64,000 nucleotides of DNA, taken from positions 29,745,691-29,809,690 of the forward strand of contig NC_035161.2 of NCBI RefSeq assembly GCF_001659605.2, read 5' to 3'. Position numbers and translations under genes: made by a program. Under the pieces are notes generated by a model. The model saw only the letters and a list, made by a program, of their open reading frames with translations, was not told where the DNA came from and searched no databases. Below, piece by piece: positions 47,837-58,791 of this stretch. How positions within the stretch are numbered: position 1 is the first letter of the stretch; each line of letters begins with the position of its first letter. The stretch comes from Manihot esculenta. Its lineage: Eukaryota > Streptophyta > Magnoliopsida > Malpighiales > Euphorbiaceae.

Positions 47837-47932
47837 GGTTAGTGTTATGTATTTTGTATGTATGTTTATGTTTTATGCTATGTATGCTTGTTTGGTGAAC
47901 ATTCAGGGACGAATGTTCTTAAGGGGGGAGAA
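43554..47932 (+). mobile_element. Chromovirus B internal region, 5' part missing
   Basis: Begins inside gag (ATTCGATGGGAGGTACATC) without LTR or primer site and runs to a purine tract AAGGGGGGAGAA at 47921-47932. Its 3' LTR is 47933-48399 plus 58792-60544. The right-hand target copy TCAGC is at 60545-60549 and the corresponding target in A is at 43172-43176. Confidence 0.88.
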
Positions 47933-48399
47933 TGTAATACCCGGCTAGACTCCGATATCGGAATTCCTACCTTCCGGTGGAATCTCGAATGTCGGAAACC
48001 TCTAGAAGGGTAAAATCATGTTTTTATAAAATGTTTTAATGTATTTTAAAGTTTTAAGTAAGAAAGAAATTGAGTTTTGAATGAAAAAGACCATGGAGGG
48101 AAATCCAGGTTCAGCCGCCGAACTTGCATGAGTTTTGGAGGCACTTTAGGCTTCCGAAGGTGGCCTGGCCAGCCCCTATAAGAAGCCCCATGGCCAAAAA
48201 TGGGCGAGTTTCTTCCCCATTTCCGGCCAGAGGTGAGTCCATGCCCTCCCGTGGTTGATTTTGATGATTTTTCCTCAAATCTTTCAAGTGTTAACAAGCG
48301 TTTACTTGATTTTTGAAGATTTGTGAGCTTAGAACAAGTTTTTGAAGTTTGGAGGCCCAAGGAGCTAGATCTCTCCCACCTCCGAGTTGGATCGCCTCT
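47933..48399 (+). repeat. 3' LTR of chromovirus B, first part
   Basis: Starts TGTAATACCCGGCTAG. A TATA-like CTATAAGAAG is near 48177. It is interrupted after CCTCT (48395-48399) by the insertion of element C together with a palindrome, and continues at 58792. Confidence 0.88.
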
Positions 48400-48986
48400 T
48401 GTAACAGCCCGGACGTGATCCCCGGCACTGTTACCGCTCACGGCCCAGGGCTATCCCTCGCCTGGCCTCTTGCCACCTCGGGCTTTCCACTGGCGTCGTG
48501 AGCAGCTCTTAACATCCCTTCACCCTCACGGGTTCCGGGCAGGATTTGTCCCTCGGGGGAGCCATTACGGCCCGCCCTAGCCCGAGTGGATTTGGCCCAA
48601 TTCCTTCCTCTGGGAATTAGGTCGCCTCCCCCACTGCTCGAACCCTTGACCTCCCACTTTAAGGGAATAGTCTGGTGAGAGTGAGTACCAGTTGTTCCAA
48701 CTCACTCTCACCAGACTATTCCCTTAAAGTGGGAGGTCAAGGGTTCGAGCAGTGGGGGAGGCGACCTAATTCCCAGAGGAAGGAATTGGGCCAAATCCAC
48801 TCGGGCTAGGGCGGGCCGTAATGGCTCCCCCGAGGGACAAATCCTGCCCGGAACCCGTGAGGGTGAAGGGATGTTAAGAGCTGCTCACGACGCCAGTGGA
48901 AAGCCCGAGGTGGCAAGAGGCCAGGCGAGGGATAGCCCTGGGCCGTGAGCGGTAACAGTGCCGGGGATCACGTCCGGGCTGTTACA
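48400..48986. repeat. Perfect 587-bp palindrome (286-bp arms, 15-nt loop)
   Basis: Left arm 48400-48685, loop 48686-48700, right arm 48701-48986. I compared the arms base by base and found no mismatch. Ends are TGTAACAGCCCGG and CCGGGCTGTTACA. The arms are GC-rich and non-coding. It lies between the CCTCT target copy of element C and a 14-bp linker before C's LTR. Arm identity implies recent formation or an assembly artefact. The loop plus the left arm read on the minus strand resembles a tRNA-derived SINE. Confidence 0.95.
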
Positions 48987-49000
48987 TAAAAGGCGCATTC
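48987..49000. other. 14-bp linker between palindrome and element C
   Basis: TAAAAGGCGCATTC. Its last five bases (CATTC) match the bases that lie between the primer site and LTR on the other side of element C (56558-56562). This may be chance or may reflect a copied primer-site edge. Confidence 0.6.
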
Positions 49001-51224
49001 TGTAACGACCCGAAAATCGGACCGCTACCGGCGCTAGGATCCGGGTCGACTTAAGGCCGCCGGGACCCGTAGCAAGCCTAACATGAAACCTGTAAACCTG
49101 TATAATCCCATACATGATCAACAACATGCATAAAAATTAAAACTTTTCTTTCCTTTGAACATCAACCAAACTCAACCTGTGCATAACATTAACATAACTT
49201 TGATCCCTCTGTGGGATCTCATCTATACCCTCAATGGGTAACATATACCTGTTGAGTTGGTTTACATAAACAACAACAAAATCTCTAAGATCATGCATAA
49301 AAGGGATACAACAATCTATGGTCAAGCACACACTAACATCCATAAAACTCATTACATAACTATACTGTACTTTTACATTACAATTTTGATCATGTCCATT
49401 TCTATCTATTACATAAGCATGACTTCTTCACTCTATCCGAACTCCCGCACTATATCCTGTACCTGAAAGCCTGGGGGAAAAGGGAGAGGGGTGAGCTAAA
49501 AGCCCAGTGAGTAGAGCTAGTAAAAACACATTAACACTATGCTCAAATGAAATGCATCATAGCACAGACAATTCACGTAAGGGTTGGGTGAACTTGTCAC
49601 CAATTAGTCCAAGCTAACATAGTGCCAGGCCGTAGCATGGGGTCCTGGTCTTCCTGTCATACATACATTACTTACCATTTTCCCAGGGCCTCCTCTAGGC
49701 TCCTGGTCTTCGAGTCCACAATCGTGCCAGGCCGTAGAATGGGGTCCTGGTCTTTCATTTCCGTGCCAGGCCGTAGAATGGGGTCCTGGTCTTCCTGTCA
49801 TGGACTAATTGGGTCATCCAACATTCACCCACATCAACAACAATCGATGCAATGCGGCATATTCGTGAAACTAATGCAATCACCCTATTGCATAATCATG
49901 ATGCATGAAACATGATAAAACGTTTAATTTAAAAGATTGAGTTTAGTTCCACTCACCTCTGGCTGACTCTGACAACACCGAAGCAGCTGAACTCACTGCT
50001 GGGGTCCTCGGTTCCTCGGGTCCGAACCTACACAGGTGGACTCAAATGAGGGACCAAACATACCTGAACATAACTCTAAAAGATTCCCCAAAAACCCCCT
50101 AAAACGTCATGAAAACATCACAGAAAATATGCATGAAATGGCTGAACAGGGCACTTTCGGCGGCACCTTCGGCGGCCGAAAGTCCTGGACAGAGACGAAA
50201 CTCAGGTAGGTTCGGCGGCACCTTCGGCGGCCGAAAGTGCCAGACAGAGACGAAAGTCTCTTTTCGGGGGCAACTTCGGCAGCCGAAAGGCTTGCCTCCC
50301 CAGCCATGTTCGGCGGCCGAAAGTACCTTCGGCTGCCGAACCTGGTTTCTGCCAAAGGGCAGAAACTTGGCTCCCTTTGCACATTTCGCCTCCAAACCTC
50401 CCAATCATGCATATTTTTCAACCAAAGCATGCATACAAGTTCCTAGGGGCCTCAAACATGCACATACCCCATCTACAACACTTCAAACATACTCAAACAA
50501 CACACATTGTTCAAAACATCAATATATATACCCATAACTCAACATATACCCTAGCATGCATTTCTACCCTTAGATCTTGCATAAACTTGATTAGAACACA
50601 TAAGGAGCTTAAGATCGGCTCTTACCTCTTGAAGATCGAGAGGAAGACGACCTAAACTTGGAGATCCACGGAAATGAGCTCCTGAGTTCCCAAAGCTCCA
50701 AAACTTGTTTCAAAAGCTTAAATCTTCAAAACCAAGTGAAAACAAGTGAGAATATTGAAAGATTTAGAGGAAGAACATTGGAAATGGGTGAGGGACGGCG
50801 GGAAGCTCACCTTGGCCGAAAATGGGGAAAAAAGCTCGCCCGTTTTCGGCTAAGGGACCCTTTTATAGTGGCTGGCCAGACCACGTTCGGGGGCCGAATG
50901 TGCCTCCGCATCCATGCAAATGTTCGGCGGCCGAACTTCACTTTCGGCGGCCGAACCTTTACTTCCCTCACTCATGCTTTCGGGGGCCTAACGTGCCTCC
51001 AAAACGCATGCATGTTCGGCGGCCGAACTTGACTTTCGGCGGCCGAACCTGGGTTTTCCTCCAAAGACTTTTCTTGTAAAAACTCATTTAATTTCATACT
51101 TAAAATCATAAAACACCTTAAAACATTTTTATAAAACATGATTCTACCCTTCTAGAGGTCTCCGACATCCGAGATTCCACCGGACGGTAGGAATCCCGAT
51201 ACCGGAGTCTAGCCGGGTATTACA
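49001..51224 (-). repeat. 3' LTR of chromovirus C
   Basis: Plus-strand reading begins TGTAACGACCCG and ends CCGGGTATTACA. It contains minisatellite units GTGCCAGGCCGTAG(A/C)ATGG near 49622, 49725 and 49763. Dense TTCGGCGGCCGAA words lie at 50155-50340 and 50880-51045. Frames inside it are repeated in the other LTR and are not genes. Confidence 0.93.
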
Positions 51225-51239
51225 TTCTCCCCCCCTTAA
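51225..51239 (-). other. Polypurine tract of chromovirus C
   Basis: Minus strand TTAAGGGGGGGAGAA directly adjoining the 3' LTR. Confidence 0.85.
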
Positions 51240-51410
51240 GAACATTCGTCCCCGAATGTTCCTCAACTAGCACATGCATAGCAATCAACATAACATACAT
51301 ACATAAACACATAAAGATCTAACCTTAAAAGAGATGGGGATACTGTTGGAGCATGGACTCCCGTGTCTCCCAAGTGCATTCTTCTATATTGTGGTGGTTC
51401 CACAGGACTT

Positions 51411-54400
51411 TCACCATCGGGATTTCCTTATTTCTACCGGCTGCTCAACATAGGTGAGATCCTCTTGGATCTCCACATCAGGCTCACTAAGAACCTTGCC
51501 CGGATCTGACACGAATTTTCTCAACATAGAAACATGGAAAACCGGATGGATTCTCTTCATTGAAGCAGGTAAATCCAGCTTGTACGATACATTCCCAATC
51601 TTTTGCAAGACTTCAAAGGGTCCGATGTACCGCGGAGCCAACTTACCTTTCTTCCCGAACCGAACCACTCCTTTCATTGGAGACACCTTGAGCAATACCA
51701 GATCCCCCTCCTGAAACTCTACTAGCCTTCTGCGGATGTCTGCATAACTCTTCTGTCTGCTTGCAGCTGTCTTGATTCTTTCTCTGATTAAGGGTACTAC
51801 CCTGCTGGTGATCTCTACTAGCTCAGGCCCTGCCAAGGCCTTTTCTCCAACTTCTTCCCAGCAAACAGGTGACCTGCACTTCCTTCCATATAAAGCTTCA
51901 TATGGAGCCATCCCAATGCTAGCATGATGGCTGTTATTGTAGGCAAACTCCACCAAAGGTAGATGCTGCCTCCAAGAACCGCCAAAGTCCAGCACACACA
52001 TTCTGAGCATATCTTCTATGGTCTGGATGGTCCTCTCTGACTGTCCGTCTGTCTGTGGATGGAAGGCAGTGCTGAAACCCAATCTAGTACCCATGGCATC
52101 CTGCAGACTCCGCCAAAACCTGGAGGTGAACTGGGGTCCTCTATCTGACACAATAGAAACAGGAACCCCATGCAGTCTGACTATCTCATCAACGTACACC
52201 TGCGCCAACTTGTCCACAGAATAGCCACTCCTGACAGGGATGAAGTGAGCAGATTTGGTGAGTCTGTCCACAATCACCCATATGGAGTCCAATCTGTTGG
52301 ACGTCGCCGGTAACCCCACTACGAAGTCCATAGTTATATTCTCCCATTTCCATTCTGGAATGGGTAGCGGGTTAAGTATTCCAGCCGGCTTCTGATGTTC
52401 CAGCTTCACCCTCTGACATATCTCGCAGGCTGACACAAACTGTGCCACTTCTCTCTTCATAGCTGGCCACCAATAAACCTTCTTTAGATCCTGATACATC
52501 TTGGTGGCTCCGGGGTGAATGCTGTATCTTGCATTATGAGCCTCTCTCATAATGTCTCCTTTTAGCCCAATGTCATCTGGTACACACAATCGACTCCCGT
52601 AGCGGAGGATCCCCTTATTGTCAAATCTGAACTCACTGTCCTTGCCTGACTGAACAGTTCTGGCAATCTTCACTAACTCTGGGTCCTCATGCTGTTTCTG
52701 AGCCACCTGCTCCAGAAACACGGGTGTCACTTTCATCTGAGCAACCAAGGCACCTGTACCAGACAACTCCAACTGTAGACCTTCCTCAATGAGCTTGTAA
52801 AACTCCTTCACCACCGGTCTCCTCTCTACCGTGATGTGGGATAGGCTGCCTAGTGACTTCCGGCTTAGGGCGTCTGCCACGACATTCGCCTTACCCGGAT
52901 GATACTGAATCTTGCAATCATAGTCACTCAGCAACTCTACCCATCTCCTCTGTCTCAAATTCAAATCTCTTTGACTCAGGATGTACTGCAGGCTTTTATG
53001 ATCTGTAAAGATCTCACATTTAACCCCATAGAGGTAGTGCCTCCACATCTTGAGTGCAAAGATTACTGCTGCCATCTCAAGGTCATGTGTGGGGTAATTC
53101 AACTCATGCTTCTTTAGCTGCCTAGAAGCATAAGCAATCACCCGATCGTTCTGCATAAGCACACAACCCAGTCCCACACGGGATGCATCACAAAAGACTG
53201 TAAAGTCCTCTCCACTAGATGGCAGAGCTAAAACTGGTGCTGAAGTCAATCTCTTCTTGAGCTCTTCAAAACTCTCCTCGCACTGGTCGGTCCACAGAAA
53301 TTTCTGATTCTTCCTGGTTAGTCTGGTTAGAGGAGCTGCTGTCTTTGAGAAGTCCTGAACGAACCTCCTGTAGTAACCTGCCAAACCCAAGAAACTTCTA
53401 ATCTCTGTCACTGAAGTGGGTCTAGGCCAGTTAGCCACAGTCTCTGTCTTCTTGGGGTCTACCTCTATACCATTCTCTGACACTACATGCCCCAAGAATG
53501 AAATACTCCTCAGCCAGAACTCACATTTAGAGAACTTGGCATACAAGCCATGTTCCCTCAAGGTCTGCAAAACCAACCGCAGATGATGGGCATGCTCCTC
53601 TGCATTCCTGGAATACACTAAGATGTCATCTATGAAGACAATAACAAAGTGATCCAGGTACTGGCTAAACACTCTGTTCATGAGATCCATGAATGCTGCA
53701 GGGGCGTTAGTTAACCCAAACGGCATTACAAGGAACTCAAAATGCCCATATCTGGTCCTGAAAGCTGTCTTTGGTACGTCCTCTTCCCTGATCCTCAACT
53801 GATGGTACCCCGATCTCAGATCTATTTTGGAGAAACAACCCGCTCCTGCTAGCTGGTCGAATAGATCGTCGATCCTTGGCAATGGGTACTTGTTCTTGGT
53901 AGTGACTTTGTTCAACTGCCTGTAGTCGATACAAAGCCTAAGGGATCCATCCTTCTTCCTCACAAACAGAACTGGAGCACCCCAGGGTGAGGTACTCGGT
54001 CGGATGAAGCCCTTGTCTACCAGCTCCTGCAACTGCTCCTTCAACTCTTTCAATTCTGCTGGTGCCATCCTGTAGGGAGGGATAGAGATCGGTCTGGTAC
54101 CAGGCATTAACTCAATCTCGAACTCTATCTCCCTAGCAGGTGGTAACCCTGGCAGCTCGTCCGGGAACACATCTAAGAACTCTCTAACCACTGGCACCGA
54201 GGTGGGCTCTCTAACCTGACTATTAAGCTCTCTCACATGAGCCAAATACCCCTGACATCCCCTCCTAAGCAACCTACGAGCCTGAAGAGCTGAGATCATA
54301 CTTCTAAGTGTACCCCTCCTGTCTCCTCTGAAGACAACCTCTGATCCATCCTGACCTCTGAACCTGACTACCTTGTCCCTGCAGTCCAAGGTAGCACCAT

Positions 54401-56288
54401 GGGTAGATAACCAGTCCATCCCTAGAATGACGTCAAAGTCTGTCAAATCTAGAACCACAAGGTCGGCGGACATGCATCTCCCCTCAACAAAAACTGGACT
54501 ACACTGACAGACTGACTCTGCCACTGATGGATCACACTTGGGTCCACTGACCCAGAGAGGACACTCTAGCTCAGAGATCATCAATCCCAACCTCTCTACG
54601 GCCCTCGGAGCAATAAAAGAATGAGATGCACCAGGGTCCATCAATGCATATACATCCGAACATCCAATGACGAGATTACCTGCCACCACGGTGTTGGATG
54701 CATCTGCCTCCTGCTGTGTCATTGTGAAGATCCGCGCTGGGGCTGACGGACCTTCACCTCTGAAACCCGCTGAAGAAGAGGCTGCTCCTCTCCCTCTGCC
54801 TCTGCCACTGGCCTGAGTCATGGCTGGAGCTGCTGGCTGCGCTACACTGCCTGAAGCTGTCTGCTGGGACTGAGCCATCGGGGCCGCTCTTGGACAATCT
54901 CGAGCCATATGCCCTTCCTGACCACATCTAAAACAAGTGTTCGTCCCAAACCGACATACTCCCCTGTGTGGTTTACCACACCTCGCACAAACTGCATTAT
55001 CCGCACCAGAGCTTGAGCCACTCCCAAATCCCAGACTGGACTTGACTTTACTCCAGAACTTGTTCTTCTTACCCTTGGGTTTACCCCATCTTTTGCTGCC
55101 TGAAGCTGCTGCACTCAAAGTAGAGGGATCTACCCTTCCCCCACCCGGAGTTTTAGAACCCGAAGCTTGTGCCACTGTCTGCTTAACTGTCCCCTGAACG
55201 ATGGCACTAGCCTCCATTCTCCTAGCCATGTCTACTATGGCGTGAAAACTCTCTCTATCTGCTGACTGTACCAAGGAGGAATACCTGGGATGGAGCTTCA
55301 TGATATACCTCCTCGACTTCTTCTGGTCTGTGCTAAGGTCTTGCCCTGCAAATGGCAGCAACTCCATAAACCTGTCAGTATATTCGTCTACACTCATGTC
55401 ATCAGTCTGCCTCAACTGTTCGAATTCTATCATCTTCAATTCCCTTGAACTATCAGGGAATGCCCATCCTGCAAACTCGTTTGCAAACTCTTCCCAAGTC
55501 ATGTTGTCCACTCTCGGGTTCACATAGTTCTTGAACCACTCCCGTGCCTTCTTGCACTTAAGCGTGAACCCAGCCATCTGAATGGCTCTACTGTCATCCG
55601 CCCCTATCTCATCTGTAATTGCCTTGACCCGCTCTAAGTACACGAACGGATCATCACCTGTCTCAAACTGGGGAGCACCCAGCTTCATATAGTCTGTCAT
55701 CTTAACCTTGCTCCCACTGGCTGAGCTAGGTCTAGGAGGTTGAGCAACTGGGGCTGCTGGTTCTGTAGGTGGTGGAGATGGTGCAACATTTTCTGAGGTA
55801 GGGTTTGCTGGATTTGGATAATAGGGTGGAGGTGGATACATTGGGTACTGAGAGTACGGTGGGTAGTATGGTGGGTATGGCATCTGTGTGGGATAAGGGG
55901 TGAAACTAGGGTAATCCGATGTACCTCCCATCGAATACCCGGGATGCTGTGAGAAATGTGGGTAGTGAGGTGGCTGTACAAATCCCGAGGCCTGAGTGCC
56001 TCCTTGGGACTCTCCCATTCCTTCTTCTGGCATACTGACTCCCAAACTGCCATCCCTCCTCTGTTCCACGTCCATATCATCTCCCATATCCTCTGACGCT
56101 CCTCCCTGAACTGTTCCTCTGACTGACCTGCTTCTACCCAGATCCAAAGACCTTCTAGGGTCTCTTGCTACTCTGTCCCTGTTGGACCTGCTAGACATTG
56201 CCCTAGGCAATGCTGGAGGACGGGCGCTCATGCCCTCATCCTCAGGTGGTACTCCAGTCAATCTTGCTGATCGACGAGTTCCTCTCAT
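51411..56288 (-). CDS. Chromovirus C gag-pol polyprotein, 1625 aa, chromodomain truncated
   Basis: A single uninterrupted frame. It could start 30 codons upstream (56378), but elements A and C share MRG(S/T)RRSARL at 56288, so I start there. Order: Pro/Tyr-rich gag N-part; gag core (about 220-370); zinc knuckle [15 protein letters not shown] (about 452); protease [10 protein letters not shown] (Asp near 551); RT with FIDDILVYS (887-888); RNase [11 protein letters not shown] (Asp near 1034); integrase HHCC (about 1250-1290) and DDE core ([15 protein letters not shown]). The C-terminus should be a chromodomain. A gap of about 31 bp relative to B and A, just after YVEQPV, shifts the frame and ends the protein EIRKSRW. 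The rest of the chromodomain is still present out of frame down to 51333. Enzymatic domains look intact; targeting to chromatin may be lost. Confidence 0.92.
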   Translation of the reverse strand: MRGTRRSARLTGVPPEDEGMSARPPALPRAMSSRSNRDRVARDPRRSLDLGRSRSVRGTVQGGASEDMGDDMDVEQRRDGSLGVSMPEEGMGESQGGTQASGFVQPPHYPHFSQHPGYSMGGTSDYPSFTPYPTQMPYPPYYPPYSQYPMYPPPPYYPNPANPTSENVAPSPPPTEPAAPVAQPPRPSSASGSKVKMTDYMKLGAPQFETGDDPFVYLERVKAITDEIGADDSRAIQMAGFTLKCKKAREWFKNYVNPRVDNMTWEEFANEFAGWAFPDSSRELKMIEFEQLRQTDDMSVDEYTDRFMELLPFAGQDLSTDQKKSRRYIMKLHPRYSSLVQSADRESFHAIVDMARRMEASAIVQGTVKQTVAQASGSKTPGGGRVDPSTLSAAASGSKRWGKPKGKKNKFWSKVKSSLGFGSGSSSGADNAVCARCGKPHRGVCRFGTNTCFRCGQEGHMARDCPRAAPMAQSQQTASGSVAQPAAPAMTQASGRGRGRGAASSSAGFRGEGPSAPARIFTMTQQEADASNTVVAGNLVIGCSDVYALMDPGASHSFIAPRAVERLGLMISELECPLWVSGPKCDPSVAESVCQCSPVFVEGRCMSADLVVLDLTDFDVILGMDWLSTHGATLDCRDKVVRFRGQDGSEVVFRGDRRGTLRSMISALQARRLLRRGCQGYLAHVRELNSQVREPTSVPVVREFLDVFPDELPGLPPAREIEFEIELMPGTRPISIPPYRMAPAELKELKEQLQELVDKGFIRPSTSPWGAPVLFVRKKDGSLRLCIDYRQLNKVTTKNKYPLPRIDDLFDQLAGAGCFSKIDLRSGYHQLRIREEDVPKTAFRTRYGHFEFLVMPFGLTNAPAAFMDLMNRVFSQYLDHFVIVFIDDILVYSRNAEEHAHHLRLVLQTLREHGLYAKFSKCEFWLRSISFLGHVVSENGIEVDPKKTETVANWPRPTSVTEIRSFLGLAGYYRRFVQDFSKTAAPLTRLTRKNQKFLWTDQCEESFEELKKRLTSAPVLALPSSGEDFTVFCDASRVGLGCVLMQNDRVIAYASRQLKKHELNYPTHDLEMAAVIFALKMWRHYLYGVKCEIFTDHKSLQYILSQRDLNLRQRRWVELLSDYDCKIQYHPGKANVVADALSRKSLGSLSHITVERRPVVKEFYKLIEEGLQLELSGTGALVAQMKVTPVFLEQVAQKQHEDPELVKIARTVQSGKDSEFRFDNKGILRYGSRLCVPDDIGLKGDIMREAHNARYSIHPGATKMYQDLKKVYWWPAMKREVAQFVSACEICQRVKLEHQKPAGILNPLPIPEWKWENITMDFVVGLPATSNRLDSIWVIVDRLTKSAHFIPVRSGYSVDKLAQVYVDEIVRLHGVPVSIVSDRGPQFTSRFWRSLQDAMGTRLGFSTAFHPQTDGQSERTIQTIEDMLRMCVLDFGGSWRQHLPLVEFAYNNSHHASIGMAPYEALYGRKCRSPVCWEEVGEKALAGPELVEITSRVVPLIRERIKTAASRQKSYADIRRRLVEFQEGDLVLLKVSPMKGVVRFGKKGKLAPRYIGPFEVLQKIGNVSYKLDLPASMKRIHPVFHVSMLRKFVSDPGKVLSEPDVEIQEDLTYVEQPVEIRKSRW

Positions 56289-56545
56289 CCTGTTTTCTGA
56301 AAAACAGTGCACAACACAAGCAACATTAGCATCATATGGTTCACGTGGGCACACATGAACCCTCATCACATACATCACATATCATAGCATATCATTAATG
56401 CACATGCATAAAATCATGGCATTTCACATCATCATGCAAGACAGGACTCCACATCCTATCCTAGTGGACATGATCTTTTCCTATTGTGCTTGACCTTCTA
56501 TAACCTCTATGAGCCCGACACTCTAGGTCCGACCATATGAACCTA

Positions 56546-56559
56546 GGGCTCTGATACCA
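56546..56559 (-). other. Primer binding site of chromovirus C
   Basis: Minus strand TGGTATCAGAGCCC, three bases from the 5' LTR; initiator methionine tRNA type. Confidence 0.9.
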
Positions 56560-56562
56560 TTC

Positions 56563-58786
56563 TGTAACGACTCGAAAATCGGACCGCTACCGGCGCTAGG
56601 ATCCGGGTCGACTTAAGGCCGCCGGGACCCGTAGCAAGCCTAACATGAAACCTGTAAACCTGTATAATCCCATACATGATCAACAACATGCATAAAAATT
56701 AAAACTTTTCTTTCCTTTGAACATCAACCAAACTCAACCTGTGCATAACATTAACATAACTTTGATCCCTCTGTGGGATCTCATCTATACCCTCAATGGG
56801 TAACATATACCTGTTGAGTTGGTTTACATAAACAACAACAAAATCTCTAAGATCATGCATAAAAGGGATACAACAATCTATGGTCAAGCACACACTAACA
56901 TCCATAAAACTCATTACATAACTATACTGTACTTTTACATTACAATTTTGATCATGTCCATTTCTATCTATTACATAAGCATGACTTCTTCACTCTATCC
57001 GAACTCCCGCACTATATCCTGTACCTGAAAGCCTGGGGGAAAAGGGAGAGGGGTGAGCTAAAAGCCCAGTGAGTAGAGCTAGTAAAAACACATTAACACT
57101 ATGCTCAAATGAAATGCATCATAGCACAGACAATTCACGTAAGGGTTGGGTGAACTTGTCACCAATTAGTCCAAGCTAACATAGTGCCAGGCCGTAGCAT
57201 GGGGTCCTGGTCTTCCTGTCATACATACATTACTTACCATTTTCCCAGGGCCTCCTCTAGGCTCCTGGTCTTCGAGTCCACAATCGTGCCAGGCCGTAGA
57301 ATGGGGTCCTGGTCTTTCATTTCCGTGCCAGGCCGTAGAATGGGGTCCTGGTCTTCCTGTCATGGACTAATTGGGTCATCCAACATTCACCCACATCAAC
57401 AACAATCGATGCAATGCGGCATATTCGTGAAACTAATGCAATCACCCTATTGCATAATCATGATGCATGAAACATGATAAAACGTTTAATTTAAAAGATT
57501 GAGTTTAGTTCCACTCACCTCTGGCTGACTCTGACAACACCGAAGCAGCTGAACTCACTGCTGGGGTCCTCGGTTCCTCGGGTCCGAACCTACACAGGTG
57601 GACTCAAATGAGGGACCAAACATACCTGAACATAACTCTAAAAGATTCCCCAAAAACCCCCTAAAACGTCATGAAAACATCACAGAAAATATGCATGAAA
57701 TGGCTGAACAGGGCACTTTCGGCGGCACCTTCGGCGGCCGAAAGTCCTGGACAGAGACGAAACTCAGGTAGGTTCGGCGGCACCTTCGGCGGCCGAAAGT
57801 GCCAGACAGAGACGAAAGTCTCTTTTCGGGGGCAACTTCGGCAGCCGAAAGGCTTGCCTCCCCAGCCATGTTCGGCGGCCGAAAGTACCTTCGGCTGCCG
57901 AACCTGGTTTCTGCCAAAGGGCAGAAACTTGGCTCCCTTTGCACATTTCGCCTCCAAACCTCCCAATCATGCATATTTTTCAACCAAAGCATGCATACAA
58001 GTTCCTAGGGGCCTCAAACATGCACATACCCCATCTACAACACTTCAAACATACTCAAACAACACACATTGTTCAAAACATCAATATATATACCCATAAC
58101 TCAACATATACCCTAGCATGCATTTCTACCCTTAGATCTTGCATAAACTTGATTAGAACACATAAGGAGCTTAAGATCGGCTCTTACCTCTTGAAGATCG
58201 AGAGGAAGACGACCTAAACTTGGAGATCCACGGAAATGAGCTCCTGAGTTCCCAAAGCTCCAAAACTTGTTTCAAAAGCTTAAATCTTCAAAACCAAGTG
58301 AAAACAAGTGAGAATATTGAAAGATTTAGAGGAAGAACATTGGAAATGGGTGAGGGACGGCGGGAAGCTCACCTTGGCCGAAAATGGGGAAAAAAGCTCG
58401 CCCGTTTTCGGCTAAGGGACCCTTTTATAGTGGCTGGCCAGACCACGTTCGAGGGCCGAATGTGCCTCCGCATCCATGCAAATGTTCGGCGGCCGAACTT
58501 CACTTTCGGCGGCCGAACCTTTACTTCCCTCACTCATGCTTTCGGGGGCCTAACGTGCCTCCAAAACGCATGCATGTTCGGCGGCCGCACTTGACTTTCG
58601 GCGGCCGAACCTGGGTTTTCCTCCAAAGACTTTTCTTGTAAAAACTCATTTAATTTCATACTTAAAATCATAAAACACCTTAAAACATTTTTATAAAACA
58701 TGATTCTACCCTTCTAGAGGTCTCCGACATCCGAGATTCCACCGGACGGTAGGAATCCCGATACCGGAGTCTAGCCGGGTATTACA
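56563..58786 (-). repeat. 5' LTR of chromovirus C
   Basis: 2224 bp. A minus-strand TATA box (CTATAAAAGG) is near 58421-58430. A strong splice donor on the minus strand (CAAGAG|GTAAGAG) has its GT at 58187-58186. It is otherwise as in the 3' LTR apart from three visible substitutions, one of which destroys a CGGCCGAA word (CGGCCGCA) near 58589. Confidence 0.93.
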
Positions 58787-58791
58787 CCTCT

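Larger units (their letters stand above)
49001..58786 (-). mobile_element. Chromovirus C, young Del/Tekay-type element
   Basis: Two 2224-bp LTRs (49001-51224 and 56563-58786) flank a gag-pol on the minus strand. The target duplication is CCTCT: 58787-58791 on the right and 48395-48399 on the left, with the palindrome and linker lying between the left copy and the LTR. I see three differences between the LTRs (near 49010/56572, 50892/58454 and 51027/58589). Such near-identity means recent insertion. Confidence 0.93.

Noticed and set aside
48046..48441. 131-aa minus frame spanning the B LTR and the palindrome edge
   Set aside because: Crosses an insertion boundary, so it cannot be an evolved gene.
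49622..49800. Repeated units with intervening sequence considered as an array of functional sites
   Set aside because: Units are diverged minisatellite copies shared by all family LTRs; reported only as a minisatellite.
49604..51079. Open frames of 65-142 aa in chromovirus C LTRs (also at 57166-58641)
   Set aside because: Identical sets occur in both LTRs and come from GC-rich palindromic words; not genes.
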